From contig NZ_CP108041.1 of assembly GCF_036173065.1 (NCBI RefSeq), forward strand, positions 2,108,001-2,172,000: a stretch of 64,000 nucleotides of DNA. The letters run 5' to 3'. The position numbers and the translations under genes were made by a program. This stretch comes from Rhodococcus sp. NBC_00297 (GTDB taxonomy: Bacteria; Actinomycetota; Actinomycetes; Mycobacteriales; Mycobacteriaceae). The notes under the pieces are model-generated. The model saw nothing but the letters and a program-made list of their open reading frames with translations, did not search any database and was not told the DNA's origin. This document shows positions 43,447 to 52,081 of this stretch, one piece after another (positions within the stretch are counted from its first letter, which is position 1; each line of letters opens with the position of its first letter).

Positions 43447-44297
43447 CGAGACTCGGCATCGTGTTCACCCCCGCCCACGACCCTGCCCGGCTGATCACGG
43501 CCGCACGCGCCGCGGAGAAGGCGGGACTCCACGAGTTCTGGCTGTGGGAGGACTGTTTCAGCCACGGTGGGCTGACGACCGCGGCCACAGTGCTGGCGAG
43601 CACCGAGCGCATCCAGGTCGGCCTGGGACTCATGCCCGCGCCGCTGCGCAACGTCGCCCTGTGCGCCATGGAGGTCGCGTCGCTGCATCGACTGTTCCCC
43701 GGCCGGTTCCTCGCCGGTGCCGGACACGGCGTGCAGCACTGGATGGGGCAGGTCGGCGCCCGCGTCGCGTCTCCGATGACGCTGCTGGACGAGTACTCGA
43801 CCGCTCTGCAGGCGCTGCTGCGCGGGGAGGAGGTCACCGTCGACGGCCGGTACGTCTCCCTCGATGCCGTGCAGCTGCAGTGGCCGGCGCCCGACGAACC
43901 GTTCTTTCTCGGCGGTACCGGTCCGAAGACGCTGCGCTACGCGGCATCCCACTCGGACGGCACCTTGTTCGCGGCCGCGATGTCGGACGACGAGCTGGCC
44001 GCCTCGTGTGCCGAGGTGAGCGCAGCGCGGCGCTCCGCCGACCACCGCGTCATCGCGCCTCGACTGGTGGCGGTGGGCGCCGGCGCGGACGACCGCATTC
44101 GCGACGAGGTCGCGCGCTGGGGCAAATCCGATGCGAGCGGGCTCGCGGTCACGGGCGGCGCGGCGGAGGTGGCGGACGAGGTCGCCCGCCTGGGGCACCT
44201 CGGCATCACGACGGTCGTCGCCCACCCCACCGACGACGAGCCCGATCTCGAGGGGTTGATCGAGGTGCTCGGTCAGACGGCTGCAGCACTCCGGTAG
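43443..44297 (+). CDS. LLM class flavin-dependent oxidoreductase
   Basis: A 284-residue luciferase-like monooxygenase fold: FTPAHDPARLITAARAAE near the start, GHGVQHWMGQVGARVASP in the middle, and FFLGGTGPKTLRYAA. Members use FMN or F420. The gene is coupled to the WYL regulator and may be its target. Substrate unknown. Confidence 0.83.
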   Translation: MTRLGIVFTPAHDPARLITAARAAEKAGLHEFWLWEDCFSHGGLTTAATVLASTERIQVGLGLMPAPLRNVALCAMEVASLHRLFPGRFLAGAGHGVQHWMGQVGARVASPMTLLDEYSTALQALLRGEEVTVDGRYVSLDAVQLQWPAPDEPFFLGGTGPKTLRYAASHSDGTLFAAAMSDDELAASCAEVSAARRSADHRVIAPRLVAVGAGADDRIRDEVARWGKSDASGLAVTGGAAEVADEVARLGHLGITTVVAHPTDDEPDLEGLIEVLGQTAAALR

Positions 44298-44376
44298 CCG
44301 GTCGCCACAGCCCTCCGCGATGACTTCCGAACCGCTCGGTGGTCCATCTCGTCACACACGACCGAGGAGTGACGCC

Positions 44377-45009
44377 ATGGGAACGATCACCATCGAGATG
44401 TTCGCGACGCTCGACCTCGTCGGGCAAGCTCCCGGCGGACCCGACGAGGACCCGGACGGGTTTCCGTTCGGCGGCTGGCAGGCGCCGCTGATCGACGACG
44501 TCACCGGCGCGCAGATCGATGCGGCCTACCGCGGCACCGATGCGCTACTGCTCGGGCGACGGACGTACGACATCTTCGCGTCGTACTGGCCGCATCGGCA
44601 GGGCGGACCGGACGACGGCATCGCGAGTCTCTTCAACGGGATTCCCAAGTACGTCGCCTCGCGCGATCCGCGCACGCTCGACTGGGCCGGATCCACGGTA
44701 CTGGGCCCGGATCTACCGACCGCAGTGCGCGAGATCCGAGAGCGGCATCAGGACATCAAGGTCGTGGGCAGTCTGGACCTGGTGCAGACGCTGCTGCGGG
44801 AGCGGTTGTTCGACCGCCTCGACCTGTGGCTGCACCCCATCGTGCTGGGTGTCGGCAAGACGGTGTTCGACACCGGCGCTCTGCCGACGAGCCTCGCCCT
44901 CGTGGCCCCACCGCAGGCGAGCCCCGGTGGCACCGTGCTCCTGCAGTACGCGCTGACGGACGGCACGCCGACGACCGGTGACATGGGCGCTCCGGACCGG
45001 GGACTCTGA
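44377..45009 (+). CDS. Dihydrofolate reductase/RibD-like reductase
   Basis: A 210-residue protein of the RibD C-terminal family: TIEMFATLDLVGQAPGG, LLLGRRTYDIFASYWP, then IKVVGSLDLVQTLL and DLWLHPIVLGVGKTVF. Such proteins reduce small substrates with NADPH; this one is not the riboflavin enzyme itself. GGAG lies about 8 bases before the ATG. Confidence 0.83.
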   Translation: MGTITIEMFATLDLVGQAPGGPDEDPDGFPFGGWQAPLIDDVTGAQIDAAYRGTDALLLGRRTYDIFASYWPHRQGGPDDGIASLFNGIPKYVASRDPRTLDWAGSTVLGPDLPTAVREIRERHQDIKVVGSLDLVQTLLRERLFDRLDLWLHPIVLGVGKTVFDTGALPTSLALVAPPQASPGGTVLLQYALTDGTPTTGDMGAPDRGL

Positions 45010-45040
45010 CCGGCCCGTCGCGGGCGTCACACGAGGTGCC

Positions 45041-46414
45041 TCATCCCCCGATCGGCTTCCCGAACAGACCCGCGACGATCTCGCCCACAGCATCGACCCA
45101 GACGGGATAGGTGCGCTCGTCCAGTGCCATGGACCCGACGTCGGCGGTACGGCAACCGGGCTCCACAGGTACACCGGCGAACCGATCACGCATCCACAGA
45201 ACGGCACTCGGGAACGCGATCACCTCCAGCGACAGGTGTTCGCTGAAGTGGTCGCGGGTGTAGGTGACGTTCGCTCCGGGCCGACTGCAGTACGCGTCGA
45301 CCATCCCGTTCACCGGCCCGACGGGAACCAACCAGTCCGGGTTCGAGTGGTAGACGTAGACCGGCATGGTCGGCGTCGTGCCACCGAGGTTCAGCGCGTC
45401 CAGGGACTTCTTCACCACCGGCTGCTCCAACGGATCCCCCTCGGTCCGCAGGAAACCCTTCAGGTTCAGGAACGGCAGGAGGGCAGAGGTGTACCCCACA
45501 CACAGGTTGTCCTTGGCCGCGAAGAGGGCCCGACCCGCGGGATCGATGTGTTCGTCCACGAATCGCGCCAAGTCGGGGTCCTCACGGCTGGCGCCGATGA
45601 TGCCGGCCGCAACGATGCCGGATCCGAGCGCGTTGTTCGCGTTGTTCACCAGGGCGGCGAGCTCGGCGGGGGTGCCGCCCTCCGTGGCGCCGACGATGCT
45701 CAGCTCCGGGGCGTAGGTCCCGGCGAGTTCGGCGGCGTGTCCGGTGGCGATCGCTCCGCCCGAGTAGCCGCTCATCCCGACCTTCGTGTCCACCCCGGAC
45801 AGTCCCATCGGAGCGAAACTCTCCGCCGCCCGGATGCCGTCGAGCGTGATGCGTCCGGCGACCGGCCCGGCGGCGAACGCGTTGTTCGGCCCCTGATGGT
45901 CCGGAACCGACACCGCCCAGCCCTGGGCCAGCGCTGCCTGCACTTCGAGGAACTGCACGCCGGACGTCACGGCACCCGTCAGAGGCCACGGGATCGCACC
46001 CTGACGCATGACGTACGACGGCGCGCAGTACGCGGCCAGTGAGTCCTCGGCCATCTGCACCGAGAGCAGCGGACGCGGAGCCGAGGCGGCGCCGCGCGGG
46101 GTGATGACGGTGGTCACCGCCGGGATCGGCTCGCCCCGGCCGTTGTTCGACCGGTACGACAACTGCCAGGCGTCGACCTGCGTCGGGATCAGATTCAGCG
46201 TGGCCAGGTCCACGGGACGCGCGGCGATGATCTCTCCCGGTGCGGCGGCGGCGACCACGGCGTCGGGCGGCAGGTAGAAGTCGGTGTCGAACTCAGGGAT
46301 CGCGGGGAAGGTGACGGGCGCCGCGGACACGGGCGTGACCACCGTCGCGGACACCGCCACGGCGGCCACCACCACCGCAAGTGCGTACGAAGGACGGAAC
46401 CGACGAGCAGACAT
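45041..46414 (-). CDS. Secreted lipase, secretory (LIP) lipase family
   Basis: A 457-residue exported serine hydrolase. Signal peptide about residues 1-32 (SYALAVVVAAVAVSATVV, cut near VSA-AP). The nucleophile is Ser in GMSGYSGGAIATGHAAELAG. An Asp (VYVYHSNPDWLVP) and His (TRDHFSEHL) complete the triad. It should hydrolyse lipids or esters outside the cell. A double palindrome (46484-46508) upstream, next to a TetR gene, suggests repression. Confidence 0.85.
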   Translation of the reverse strand: MSARRFRPSYALAVVVAAVAVSATVVTPVSAAPVTFPAIPEFDTDFYLPPDAVVAAAAPGEIIAARPVDLATLNLIPTQVDAWQLSYRSNNGRGEPIPAVTTVITPRGAASAPRPLLSVQMAEDSLAAYCAPSYVMRQGAIPWPLTGAVTSGVQFLEVQAALAQGWAVSVPDHQGPNNAFAAGPVAGRITLDGIRAAESFAPMGLSGVDTKVGMSGYSGGAIATGHAAELAGTYAPELSIVGATEGGTPAELAALVNNANNALGSGIVAAGIIGASREDPDLARFVDEHIDPAGRALFAAKDNLCVGYTSALLPFLNLKGFLRTEGDPLEQPVVKKSLDALNLGGTTPTMPVYVYHSNPDWLVPVGPVNGMVDAYCSRPGANVTYTRDHFSEHLSLEVIAFPSAVLWMRDRFAGVPVEPGCRTADVGSMALDERTYPVWVDAVGEIVAGLFGKPIGG

Positions 46415-46483
46415 CGATCTCACTCTTTCTGCGCCGAGCCTCGACAGCAGTCGTATGTGCGCCCGGCAACAGTGTTCAGCACA

Positions 46484-46508
46484 TCCAACATGTTGGACAC
46501 GCGTGTCC
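46484..46508. promoter_or_regulatory. Two interlocked perfect palindromes upstream of the lipase
   Basis: TCCAACATGTTGGA (46484-46497) and GGACACGCGTGTCC (46495-46508) share the GGA. They lie 70-95 bases before the lipase start and 50 bases after the TetR stop, probably as operator sites for that TetR. Confidence 0.65.
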
Positions 46509-46558
46509 ATGATTGTGATCAGGACTGTAGAGCGTTGTGGGCTGGATAACAATCCCCG

Positions 46559-47158
46559 CTATCGATCGAGGTCAGGAACGAACGCGCCGAGGACGGCGAT
46601 CATCGTCTGGACGATCCCGTCCACGCGTGGCCGGGGCGGCGGGGTGCGCGACCAGTCCGACACCAACTCGGTGAGCGCCCCGAGGAAAGCCGTGGCGGCG
46701 AGCCGGTGACCGCCCGGCGGGACGAAGTCGGCGCCGATCTCGGCACGGAGCGTCGCCTCGATGAACTCGGCCCAGGTCGCGCGGCGCCTGCTGCGGTGCT
46801 GCTCGACGTCGTCACTCACCCCGACCATCTCGAGGTACGAGATGCGTGCCCGACGTGGGTCCCGTCCCAACGACTCGATCAGCGCGGTCATCGCGGCGAC
46901 GACGAGCGCTCGTCGGGTGCGGTCCGTCGCGTCGGCGAGCGCAGCGACGACCGCGGCGAGGGCATCGTCCTGCACGAGGTCGTACACGGCGACGAGCAGC
47001 GTCTCGCGATTGGCGAACTCGCTGTAGAACTGGCTGCGTGCCAGACCCGCGGCCGAGCAGATGTCGGCGACGGACGTCGCGGCGTACCCCTTGTCGCCGA
47101 TCACCTCGATGCCGGCCTGCAGGAACCGTCGTCGCCGGTCGGCACGTCGATCCGTCAT
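46559..47158 (-). CDS. TetR family regulator, probable lipase repressor
   Basis: About 199 residues, with helix-turn-helix at about 20-58 (TSVADICSAAGLARSQFYSE). A longer GTG start 13 codons upstream is possible. Adjacent and upstream of the lipase on the same strand, with a double palindrome between them, so I infer control of the lipase. Confidence 0.83.
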   Translation of the reverse strand: MTDRRADRRRRFLQAGIEVIGDKGYAATSVADICSAAGLARSQFYSEFANRETLLVAVYDLVQDDALAAVVAALADATDRTRRALVVAAMTALIESLGRDPRRARISYLEMVGVSDDVEQHRSRRRATWAEFIEATLRAEIGADFVPPGGHRLAATAFLGALTELVSDWSRTPPPRPRVDGIVQTMIAVLGAFVPDLDR

Positions 47159-47231
47159 CGACCGTCCGCCGTAGACGCGATCCACGTCCTCTGCCACGCG
47201 AGAACCCTATCCAAGAGGCTCTCGTCGATCG

Positions 47232-47570
47232 TCAGCCCGCGAGACGGACCGTCCGCGCGCGCACGGCGAGGAAGAACGGGATGGCGGAGCCGATGCCCAC
47301 GCCGAAGGTGAGGAGCACCGTGACCAGCCACCACCGGACGATGCCGAGTCGCCGCGCCTCCGGCAACGCCCAGACGTGGAAGGCGATCACCACCAGGATC
47401 AGATCCACCATCGCGAACCGTCCGGGCACGGTGGACCAGATCTTCCCGACGAAGAAGTCGGCGGCGGATCGTGTCCCGTGCTTCCGGACGTAGGGCAGGG
47501 CGATCGCGTTCTGCGCGACACCCGCCACTGCCGCGAGGGCCATGAGTCTGCGTTCGTCCGACGTCGTCAC
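47232..47570 (-). CDS. DUF2834 membrane protein
   Basis: A 112-residue protein with three hydrophobic segments and the DUF2834-like pattern ADFFVGKIWSTVPGRFAMVD and ALPEARRLGIVRWW. GTG start; the longer frame upstream overlaps the crotonase gene. The family has no known function. It lies 34 bases after the crotonase. Confidence 0.75.
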   Translation of the reverse strand: MTTSDERRLMALAAVAGVAQNAIALPYVRKHGTRSAADFFVGKIWSTVPGRFAMVDLILVVIAFHVWALPEARRLGIVRWWLVTVLLTFGVGIGSAIPFFLAVRARTVRLAG

Positions 47571-47604
47571 CGATGCTCCGTTCGTGGTGTGGATCTGATG
47601 AGTA

Positions 47605-48393
47605 TCACCTGCCGGTGAAGGTGGCCTGCCGTCTCTCGACGAACGACAGCATCCCCTCGGCCGCATCGGACGTCGAGAACAGTGCCCGGATGTCGGGGAG
47701 CAGCTGCGCAGCCGCGGCCGCGTCCCCCTCGATCAGGCTGCGATGCGCGGACTCGAGCGTGGCCCGCACACCGAGTGGCGCAGCGGTCTCCGCGATGCGG
47801 TGAGCGAGCTCGATCGCGCGCTCGATCGTCGCCGCGGGATCCGCGCAGACCTCCTGCACGAGCCCGATGCGATGAGCCTCCTCGGCGTCGAACTCGTCGC
47901 CGGTGAGCATCCACCGCATCGCGTTCCCCCAGCCGGTCTCGCGAGGGAAGCGCAGGGTCGCCCCGCCGAAGGGATAGATACCGCGCTGAACTTCCATCTG
48001 GGAGAAACGAGTTCCGGCTGCGGCGACCCGGATGTCGGACGCCAGCAGCAATTCGATGCCGAGCGTCATGCACCAGCCGTGCACCGCCGTCACCACCGGA
48101 GTGGTCCACGTCCCGTCGAGGCGCCACGGATCTCGCCCACCCTCGGCGAACGGCAGGCGATCGCCCGTCAGGTGCTGGGCGACGTCCACGAGATCGAGAC
48201 CGGCGGTGAAGTGCTCACCGTGGGCGAACAGCACGCCGGCACGGAGGTCGTCGTCCTCCTCCACCATTCCGTAGGCCGTCGACAGCTCGCGGATCATGTC
48301 GGTGGTGAAGGAGTTCCGCTTCGACGGCCTGTTCAGCCCGATGTGCAGGACGTGCCCACGCGGTTCGACAGTGATGGTCTGAAACTCGGTCAC
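47605..48393 (-). CDS. echA21: Enoyl-CoA hydratase, EchA21-like
   Basis: A 262-residue crotonase. HGEHFTAGLDLVD and MTLGIELLLASD form the oxyanion hole, and the catalytic-side segment is FSQMEVQRGIYPFGGA, with the usual second Glu replaced by Ile/Tyr. It resembles EchA21 (Rv3774) and has the same neighbourhood, near a hisC2-like gene. It may act on acyl-CoA, but the active-site difference makes the reaction uncertain. Confidence 0.83.
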   Translation of the reverse strand: MTEFQTITVEPRGHVLHIGLNRPSKRNSFTTDMIRELSTAYGMVEEDDDLRAGVLFAHGEHFTAGLDLVDVAQHLTGDRLPFAEGGRDPWRLDGTWTTPVVTAVHGWCMTLGIELLLASDIRVAAAGTRFSQMEVQRGIYPFGGATLRFPRETGWGNAMRWMLTGDEFDAEEAHRIGLVQEVCADPAATIERAIELAHRIAETAAPLGVRATLESAHRSLIEGDAAAAAQLLPDIRALFSTSDAAEGMLSFVERRQATFTGR

Positions 48394-48478
48394 GACACAC
48401 TCCCCCTGTGGCGGGCCGGAACCCGGTTATATGTTCCATCGCATAGTACACAGAGGTGCCGGACCCGTACATGCAGAA

Positions 48479-48509
48479 AGCCGGCACCAGGATGATCCTG
48501 GTACCGGCT
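48479..48509 (-). terminator. Terminator after tRNA-Arg(ACG)
   Basis: AGCCGG-ACCAGGAT pairs with ATCCTGGT-CCGGCT in a near-perfect 31-base hairpin, followed on the minus strand by TTTC. It starts 6 bases past the tRNA 3' end. Confidence 0.75.
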
Positions 48510-48514
48510 CTCTG

Positions 48515-48590
48515 TGGTGCGCCCGAAGGGATTCGAACCCCTAACCTCCTGATCCGTAGTCAGGTGCTCTATCCGTTGAGCTACGGGCGC
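48515..48590 (-). tRNA. tRNA-Arg (anticodon ACG), CCA encoded
   Basis: Acceptor GCGCCCG pairs with CGGGCGC, discriminator A, then encoded CCA. The anticodon loop CTACGGA gives ACG, whose A34 would be changed to inosine by TadA (gene at 12959) to read CGU, CGC and CGA. The T-arm GGTTCGAATCC is standard. Confidence 0.95.
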
Positions 48591-48633
48591 ATGCTGTGGT
48601 GCTGTTCAGTTGTCCTCCGACCGAAGTCGAAAG

Positions 48634-48723
48634 TGGCGGAGGCGAGAGGATTTGAACCTCCGGACCCGGTGAAGGGTCAAGTCATTAGCAGTGACTCCCA
48701 TTCGGCCGCTCTGGCACGCCTCC
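48634..48723 (-). tRNA. tRNA-Ser (anticodon GCU), CCA encoded
   Basis: Acceptor GGAGGCG pairs with CGCCTCC, discriminator G, encoded CCA. The anticodon loop CTGCTAA gives GCU, reading AGC and AGU. The long variable arm is typical of class II serine tRNA. It lies 43 bases upstream of tRNA-Arg on the same strand. Confidence 0.95.
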
Positions 48724-48817
48724 TGGACCTCTTTCGAGGGCACCGGTCCTTGCGAACCGCCGAGAAGGAAGATTACACACGCCCCGGAGTAGACGCAAAA
48801 CGGCTGGTGGGGCGGTC

Positions 48818-49531
48818 TTATCGGAGATGACTGTCGAACCAGTCGAAGATGCGACGCTGGGCGTCGACGATCGCCTCCTCGCCGGCCGACTCCTCCGACA
48901 CGGCGGATCCCTCGTCCGCACGATGCTCGACACCGGCGTAACTGACGACGAGCGTGGCGACGGACGCCTTCGACACGGCCTCCTGCAACTGCTCCACGTG
49001 CTCCACGGGAGTGCGGACGTCGTCGCGTCCGTAGAGACCGAGCCAGGGCGCCTTGAGGGATGCCGCCGCGTCGACGAGAGCGAGCGCATCCGTGGTCAGC
49101 GCCTCGACGATGCCGGGAGCAGCGACACTCACCGCCGCACCGATGGCTCGATCGGTGGCCACCAGGGCCGCTGCGGTTCCGGCGTCGTCGAATCCGATGA
49201 CGCCGATGCAGTCCGTCGGGACGCCCCTGCTCTGCAGCCAGTCGACGGTGGCGTCGAAGTCCTCGAACAACGGCGTGCCGAACACCTCGTCGTCGCCCGC
49301 TGCCCGGTGGAACAGGTGCGGCGCCGCAACCAACCAGCCGTCGGCGGCGAGGGACCGCATGAACTCGAGCAGGGCCTGCGGGAGCTCGCGCGCCTCGTGC
49401 AACACCACGATGCCGCCGCGAGCCCTGCTGTCAGGCTCGAACGCGGTGAGCGGCACGCGATCGAGCGTGGCGGTGTCCGCACCCTCGTCGCGGGGGTGGA
49501 TGGGCGCAGTGTCCTCGATGAGACCCGACAT
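48818..49531 (-). CDS. Dienelactone hydrolase-like protein without the usual nucleophile
   Basis: A 237-residue alpha/beta hydrolase fold of the DLH type: IVVLHEARELPQALLEFMRS, LAADGWLVAAPHLFHR, and DATVDWLQSRGV. At the nucleophile elbow the family has GxCxGG; here it is IGFDDAGTAAAL, with Asp in place of Cys/Ser. The later segment LGLYGRDDVRTPVEHVEQL and the His in GVEHRADEG remain. Hydrolysis by the usual mechanism is therefore doubtful. Divergent from the hisC2-like gene. Confidence 0.72.
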   Translation of the reverse strand: MSGLIEDTAPIHPRDEGADTATLDRVPLTAFEPDSRARGGIVVLHEARELPQALLEFMRSLAADGWLVAAPHLFHRAAGDDEVFGTPLFEDFDATVDWLQSRGVPTDCIGVIGFDDAGTAAALVATDRAIGAAVSVAAPGIVEALTTDALALVDAAASLKAPWLGLYGRDDVRTPVEHVEQLQEAVSKASVATLVVSYAGVEHRADEGSAVSEESAGEEAIVDAQRRIFDWFDSHLR

Positions 49532-49609
49532 GGCTCCACGGTAATGGCACACAATGGCGAAAGCGAGGGTCGAGCGAGAGCCGCGACCACACTGTGTCCG
49601 ACCGCCGCG

Positions 49610-49615
49610 CATAAT
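49610..49615 (+). promoter_or_regulatory. -10 box of the aminotransferase gene, leaderless
   Basis: CATAAT, 8 bases before the GTG at 49624. The nearer GTG at 49618 is only two bases past the box, so initiation at 49624 fits a leaderless transcript better. Confidence 0.55.
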
Positions 49616-49623
49616 CGGTGATC

Positions 49624-50697
49624 GTGACCCCACGCACGCGCCCCGACCTCGATGCCATCCCCGGTTACCTACCCGGTCGTTCGTTCCCGGGCGCGATCAA
49701 ACTCGCCAGCAACGAGACCACGGCCGGCCCGCTGCCCAGCGTTCGCGAGGCCATCGCCGAGGCGGCGGCCGGAGTGAACCGCTATCCCGACAACCAGTCG
49801 ACAGTCCTGGTCGAGGCGCTCGCGGACTTCCTCGACGTCCCGGCCACCACCATCACCGTCGGCTGCGGATCGGTCGCGCTGTGCCAGGAGCTGGTCCAGG
49901 TCACCTGCAACGCCGGGGACGAGGTCGTCTTCGGCTGGCGCTCGTTCGAGGCCTACCCCATCGTCACGCTCGTCGCCGGCGCCACCGCCGTGCGTGTGCC
50001 GCTCACTCACGACGACGTGCACGACCTTGACGCGATGGCCGCAGCGGTGACGGACAAGACCCGTCTGATGTTCGTGTGCAACCCGAACAACCCGACGGGC
50101 ACCGTGGTGGACCCCGCCGACCTCGAACGGTTCCTCGACGCGATCCCCGACCACATCGTCGTGGTGCTGGACGAGGCCTACTTCGAGTACACCGACCGCG
50201 CGATCGACGGCGTGGAGATCGGACGAACCCGGCCCAACGTCGTGGTGCTGCGGACGTTCTCGAAGGCCTACGGCCTCGCCGGACTGCGGGTGGGGTACGC
50301 CGTCGGAGCACCGTCGATCATCACGTCGATGAAGAAGGTGCACACCGCGTTCAGCGTGAGCAGTGTCGCGCAGAGTGGCGCCGTCGCGTCGCTCGCGGCC
50401 TCGGACGAACTCCTCGCACGTACGGCAGTCGTGACGGCCGAGCGGTCGCGCCTCCGTGACTCGTTGCGCGACATGGGGTTCCAGGTGCCCGAGTCGTCCG
50501 CGAACTTCGTGTGGATCCCGCTGGGGGCGGAGTCGGGAGACTTCTCCGCAGCGTCCACCGAGGCCGGTGTCATCGTGCGGGCGTACGGGGACGACGGCGT
50601 ACGCGTGACCGTGGGCGACCCACACGAGAACGATGCGTTCCTCGCGTTCGCCGCGTCGGCTGCCGAGCAGTTCGCCGGGGCCACGGCCTCGCGATAG
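49624..50697 (+). CDS. hisC2: Aromatic/histidinol-phosphate aminotransferase, HisC2-like
   Basis: About 357 residues of a class I/II PLP aminotransferase: IKLASNETTAGP, CNPNNPTGT, the PLP-contact DEAYFEYT, and the Schiff-base Lys in TFSKAYGLAGLRVGY. Arg in VRVTVGDPHENDAFL binds the carboxylate. In Mycobacterium the HisC2-type enzyme (Rv3772) transaminates aromatic amino acids, so phenylalanine/tyrosine synthesis is likely, complementary to tyrA at 14108. The start is the GTG of MTPRTRPDLDAIPGY. Confidence 0.85.
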   Translation: MTPRTRPDLDAIPGYLPGRSFPGAIKLASNETTAGPLPSVREAIAEAAAGVNRYPDNQSTVLVEALADFLDVPATTITVGCGSVALCQELVQVTCNAGDEVVFGWRSFEAYPIVTLVAGATAVRVPLTHDDVHDLDAMAAAVTDKTRLMFVCNPNNPTGTVVDPADLERFLDAIPDHIVVVLDEAYFEYTDRAIDGVEIGRTRPNVVVLRTFSKAYGLAGLRVGYAVGAPSIITSMKKVHTAFSVSSVAQSGAVASLAASDELLARTAVVTAERSRLRDSLRDMGFQVPESSANFVWIPLGAESGDFSAASTEAGVIVRAYGDDGVRVTVGDPHENDAFLAFAASAAEQFAGATASR

Positions 50698-50716
50698 GAC
50701 CCGTGTGCGCACGCGG

Positions 50717-50772
50717 TGCGTGAGGCGCACACCCTCTGCAGCCGGCGGGAGAGGGTGTGCGGTCGACGGAGA
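50717..50772. repeat. Intergenic repeat, copy A
   Basis: A 56-base element, TGCGTGAGGCGCACACCC onward. GCACACCCTC pairs with GAGGGTGTGC around CTGCAGCCGGCG, so it folds as a hairpin. It lies between the convergent aminotransferase and mycolyltransferase genes and could end both transcripts. Confidence 0.8.
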
Positions 50773-50872
50773 GGGTGTGCACACCCCCGACAACCGGGCG
50801 GGTCGACGCGCACCACTCGGGCACACGCCGAAAGATCTTCACGGCGGAGCACCAGAGACTGTGCACACCCCT

Positions 50873-50928
50873 TGCGTGAGGCGCACACCCTCCGCAGCCG
50901 GCGGGAGAGGGTGTGCGGTCGACGGAGA
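50873..50928. repeat. Intergenic repeat, copy B
   Basis: The same 56-base element as at 50717, one mismatch, 156 bases further on. The 100 bases between hold a GGGTGTGCACACCC palindrome and no gene. Confidence 0.8.
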
Positions 50929-50947
50929 CTGCGTACGCCCCTGACAG

Positions 50948-51964
50948 CTACAGGCCGAGCGCCCTGGCCACGACGGGCCACGAGTTGTGCATCTCGTCCT
51001 GCCAGTAGCGCCAGGAGTGCGTGCCGTACGGCTTGAACACGATGGTCGCCGGGACACCCGCCGCGCGCAGCGTGTCGGCGAAGCCGGTGGTGCAGATGTT
51101 CGCGGCGGCCTCGAGGGGGCCGCCCACGGTCAGCGCGTCGATGATCTCCTCACCGAAACCGCCACCCGCCTCGTACGGTCCGGGGAATCCGTTGCCCGTC
51201 GACAGGTACACCTGCTTGCCGCGGAGCGTCTCGACGCGGGTACTCGGATCGTTCTCGGCCCACAGCGGATCCGCGTTCGTACCCCACATGTTGGTGGCGT
51301 CGCCCCCGGTGGACCCGACGGTGGCACGCACCGCGTTCTTCGTCTCGTTGGAGCGGTTGTCGTAGCAACCGCTGAATCCGGCGATGCCCGTGTACAGATC
51401 GGGATGCTTGGTCAGCAGGTTCATCGCGCCCTGTGCGCCCATCGACAGACCCATCAGCGCATTGACGCCGTTGCCGTCGAAGCGGGCATCGATCAACGGG
51501 GGCAGTTCCGACGTCAGGAACGTCTCCCACTTGTTGACTCCGAGCACGGGATCGGGCTGGGCCCAGTCGGCGTAGTAGGCACCGCGTCCCCCGACGGGAA
51601 GGACGATGTTGGCGGCCTTGTCCGAGAAGAACGAGACCGCGTCCGTCTTCTGCGTCCACGTGCTCTCCGTGTAGCCGGACTCCTCGCCCGCACTGACCCC
51701 GTCCAGCATGTACAGCGACGGACGCGGTACCGATCGATCGGCGGGCAGTAACACCTGCACCTGGATCTCGCGGTTCATCGACGAGGAGAACACCGACATG
51801 ACGGCCCGGCGATCGGTCGCCATGGTCACCGAGACGACGCGAGTGGGTGACGACGCGTCCACGGCCGGCGTCGGGACGCCCGGCTGCGCACCCGCCACCG
51901 GCGCGGAGCCGAGAAGCGTCAGCGCGGTGAAGCACCCCGCGGCGAGCAGAGCGGGACGTCGCAT
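50948..51964 (-). CDS. Mycolyltransferase/esterase, antigen 85 family
   Basis: A 338-residue exported esterase. Signal peptide about residues 1-26 (AAGCFTALTLLGSAPVAGA, cut near AGA-QP). Nucleophile Ser in MGLSMGAQGAMNLL; His in YGTHSWRYWQDEM. It should transfer mycolic acid from trehalose mycolates onto arabinogalactan or trehalose in the envelope. AAAGG is 8 bases before the ATG. The gene supports a mycolate-bearing host. A TetR-like site lies about 100 bases upstream. Confidence 0.9.
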   Translation of the reverse strand: MRRPALLAAGCFTALTLLGSAPVAGAQPGVPTPAVDASSPTRVVSVTMATDRRAVMSVFSSSMNREIQVQVLLPADRSVPRPSLYMLDGVSAGEESGYTESTWTQKTDAVSFFSDKAANIVLPVGGRGAYYADWAQPDPVLGVNKWETFLTSELPPLIDARFDGNGVNALMGLSMGAQGAMNLLTKHPDLYTGIAGFSGCYDNRSNETKNAVRATVGSTGGDATNMWGTNADPLWAENDPSTRVETLRGKQVYLSTGNGFPGPYEAGGGFGEEIIDALTVGGPLEAAANICTTGFADTLRAAGVPATIVFKPYGTHSWRYWQDEMHNSWPVVARALGL

Positions 51965-52065
51965 CGACAGACCTTTCGTCCGATGTGGCTCGCGTGGAGC
52001 CACCGGTGAACAGAGAGACACGACGCGCGGAACGTCCCGCGCGCCCGGGGGAACGCGTACCAACT

Positions 52066-52081
52066 TACTTGCCGGTAGGTA
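52066..52081. promoter_or_regulatory. Degenerate palindrome before the mycolyltransferase
   Basis: TACTTGCCGGTAGGTA, symmetric except for transitions at three paired positions. It lies about 100 bases upstream of the mycolyltransferase start. Similar TAC..CCGG..GTA sites are used by TetR-family regulators of fatty acid genes; the protein here is unknown. Confidence 0.45.

Noticed and set aside
48515-48723. tRNA genes as possible integration sites for a mobile element
   Set aside because: No integrase, duplicated tRNA end or shift in composition is visible next to any of the four tRNA genes.
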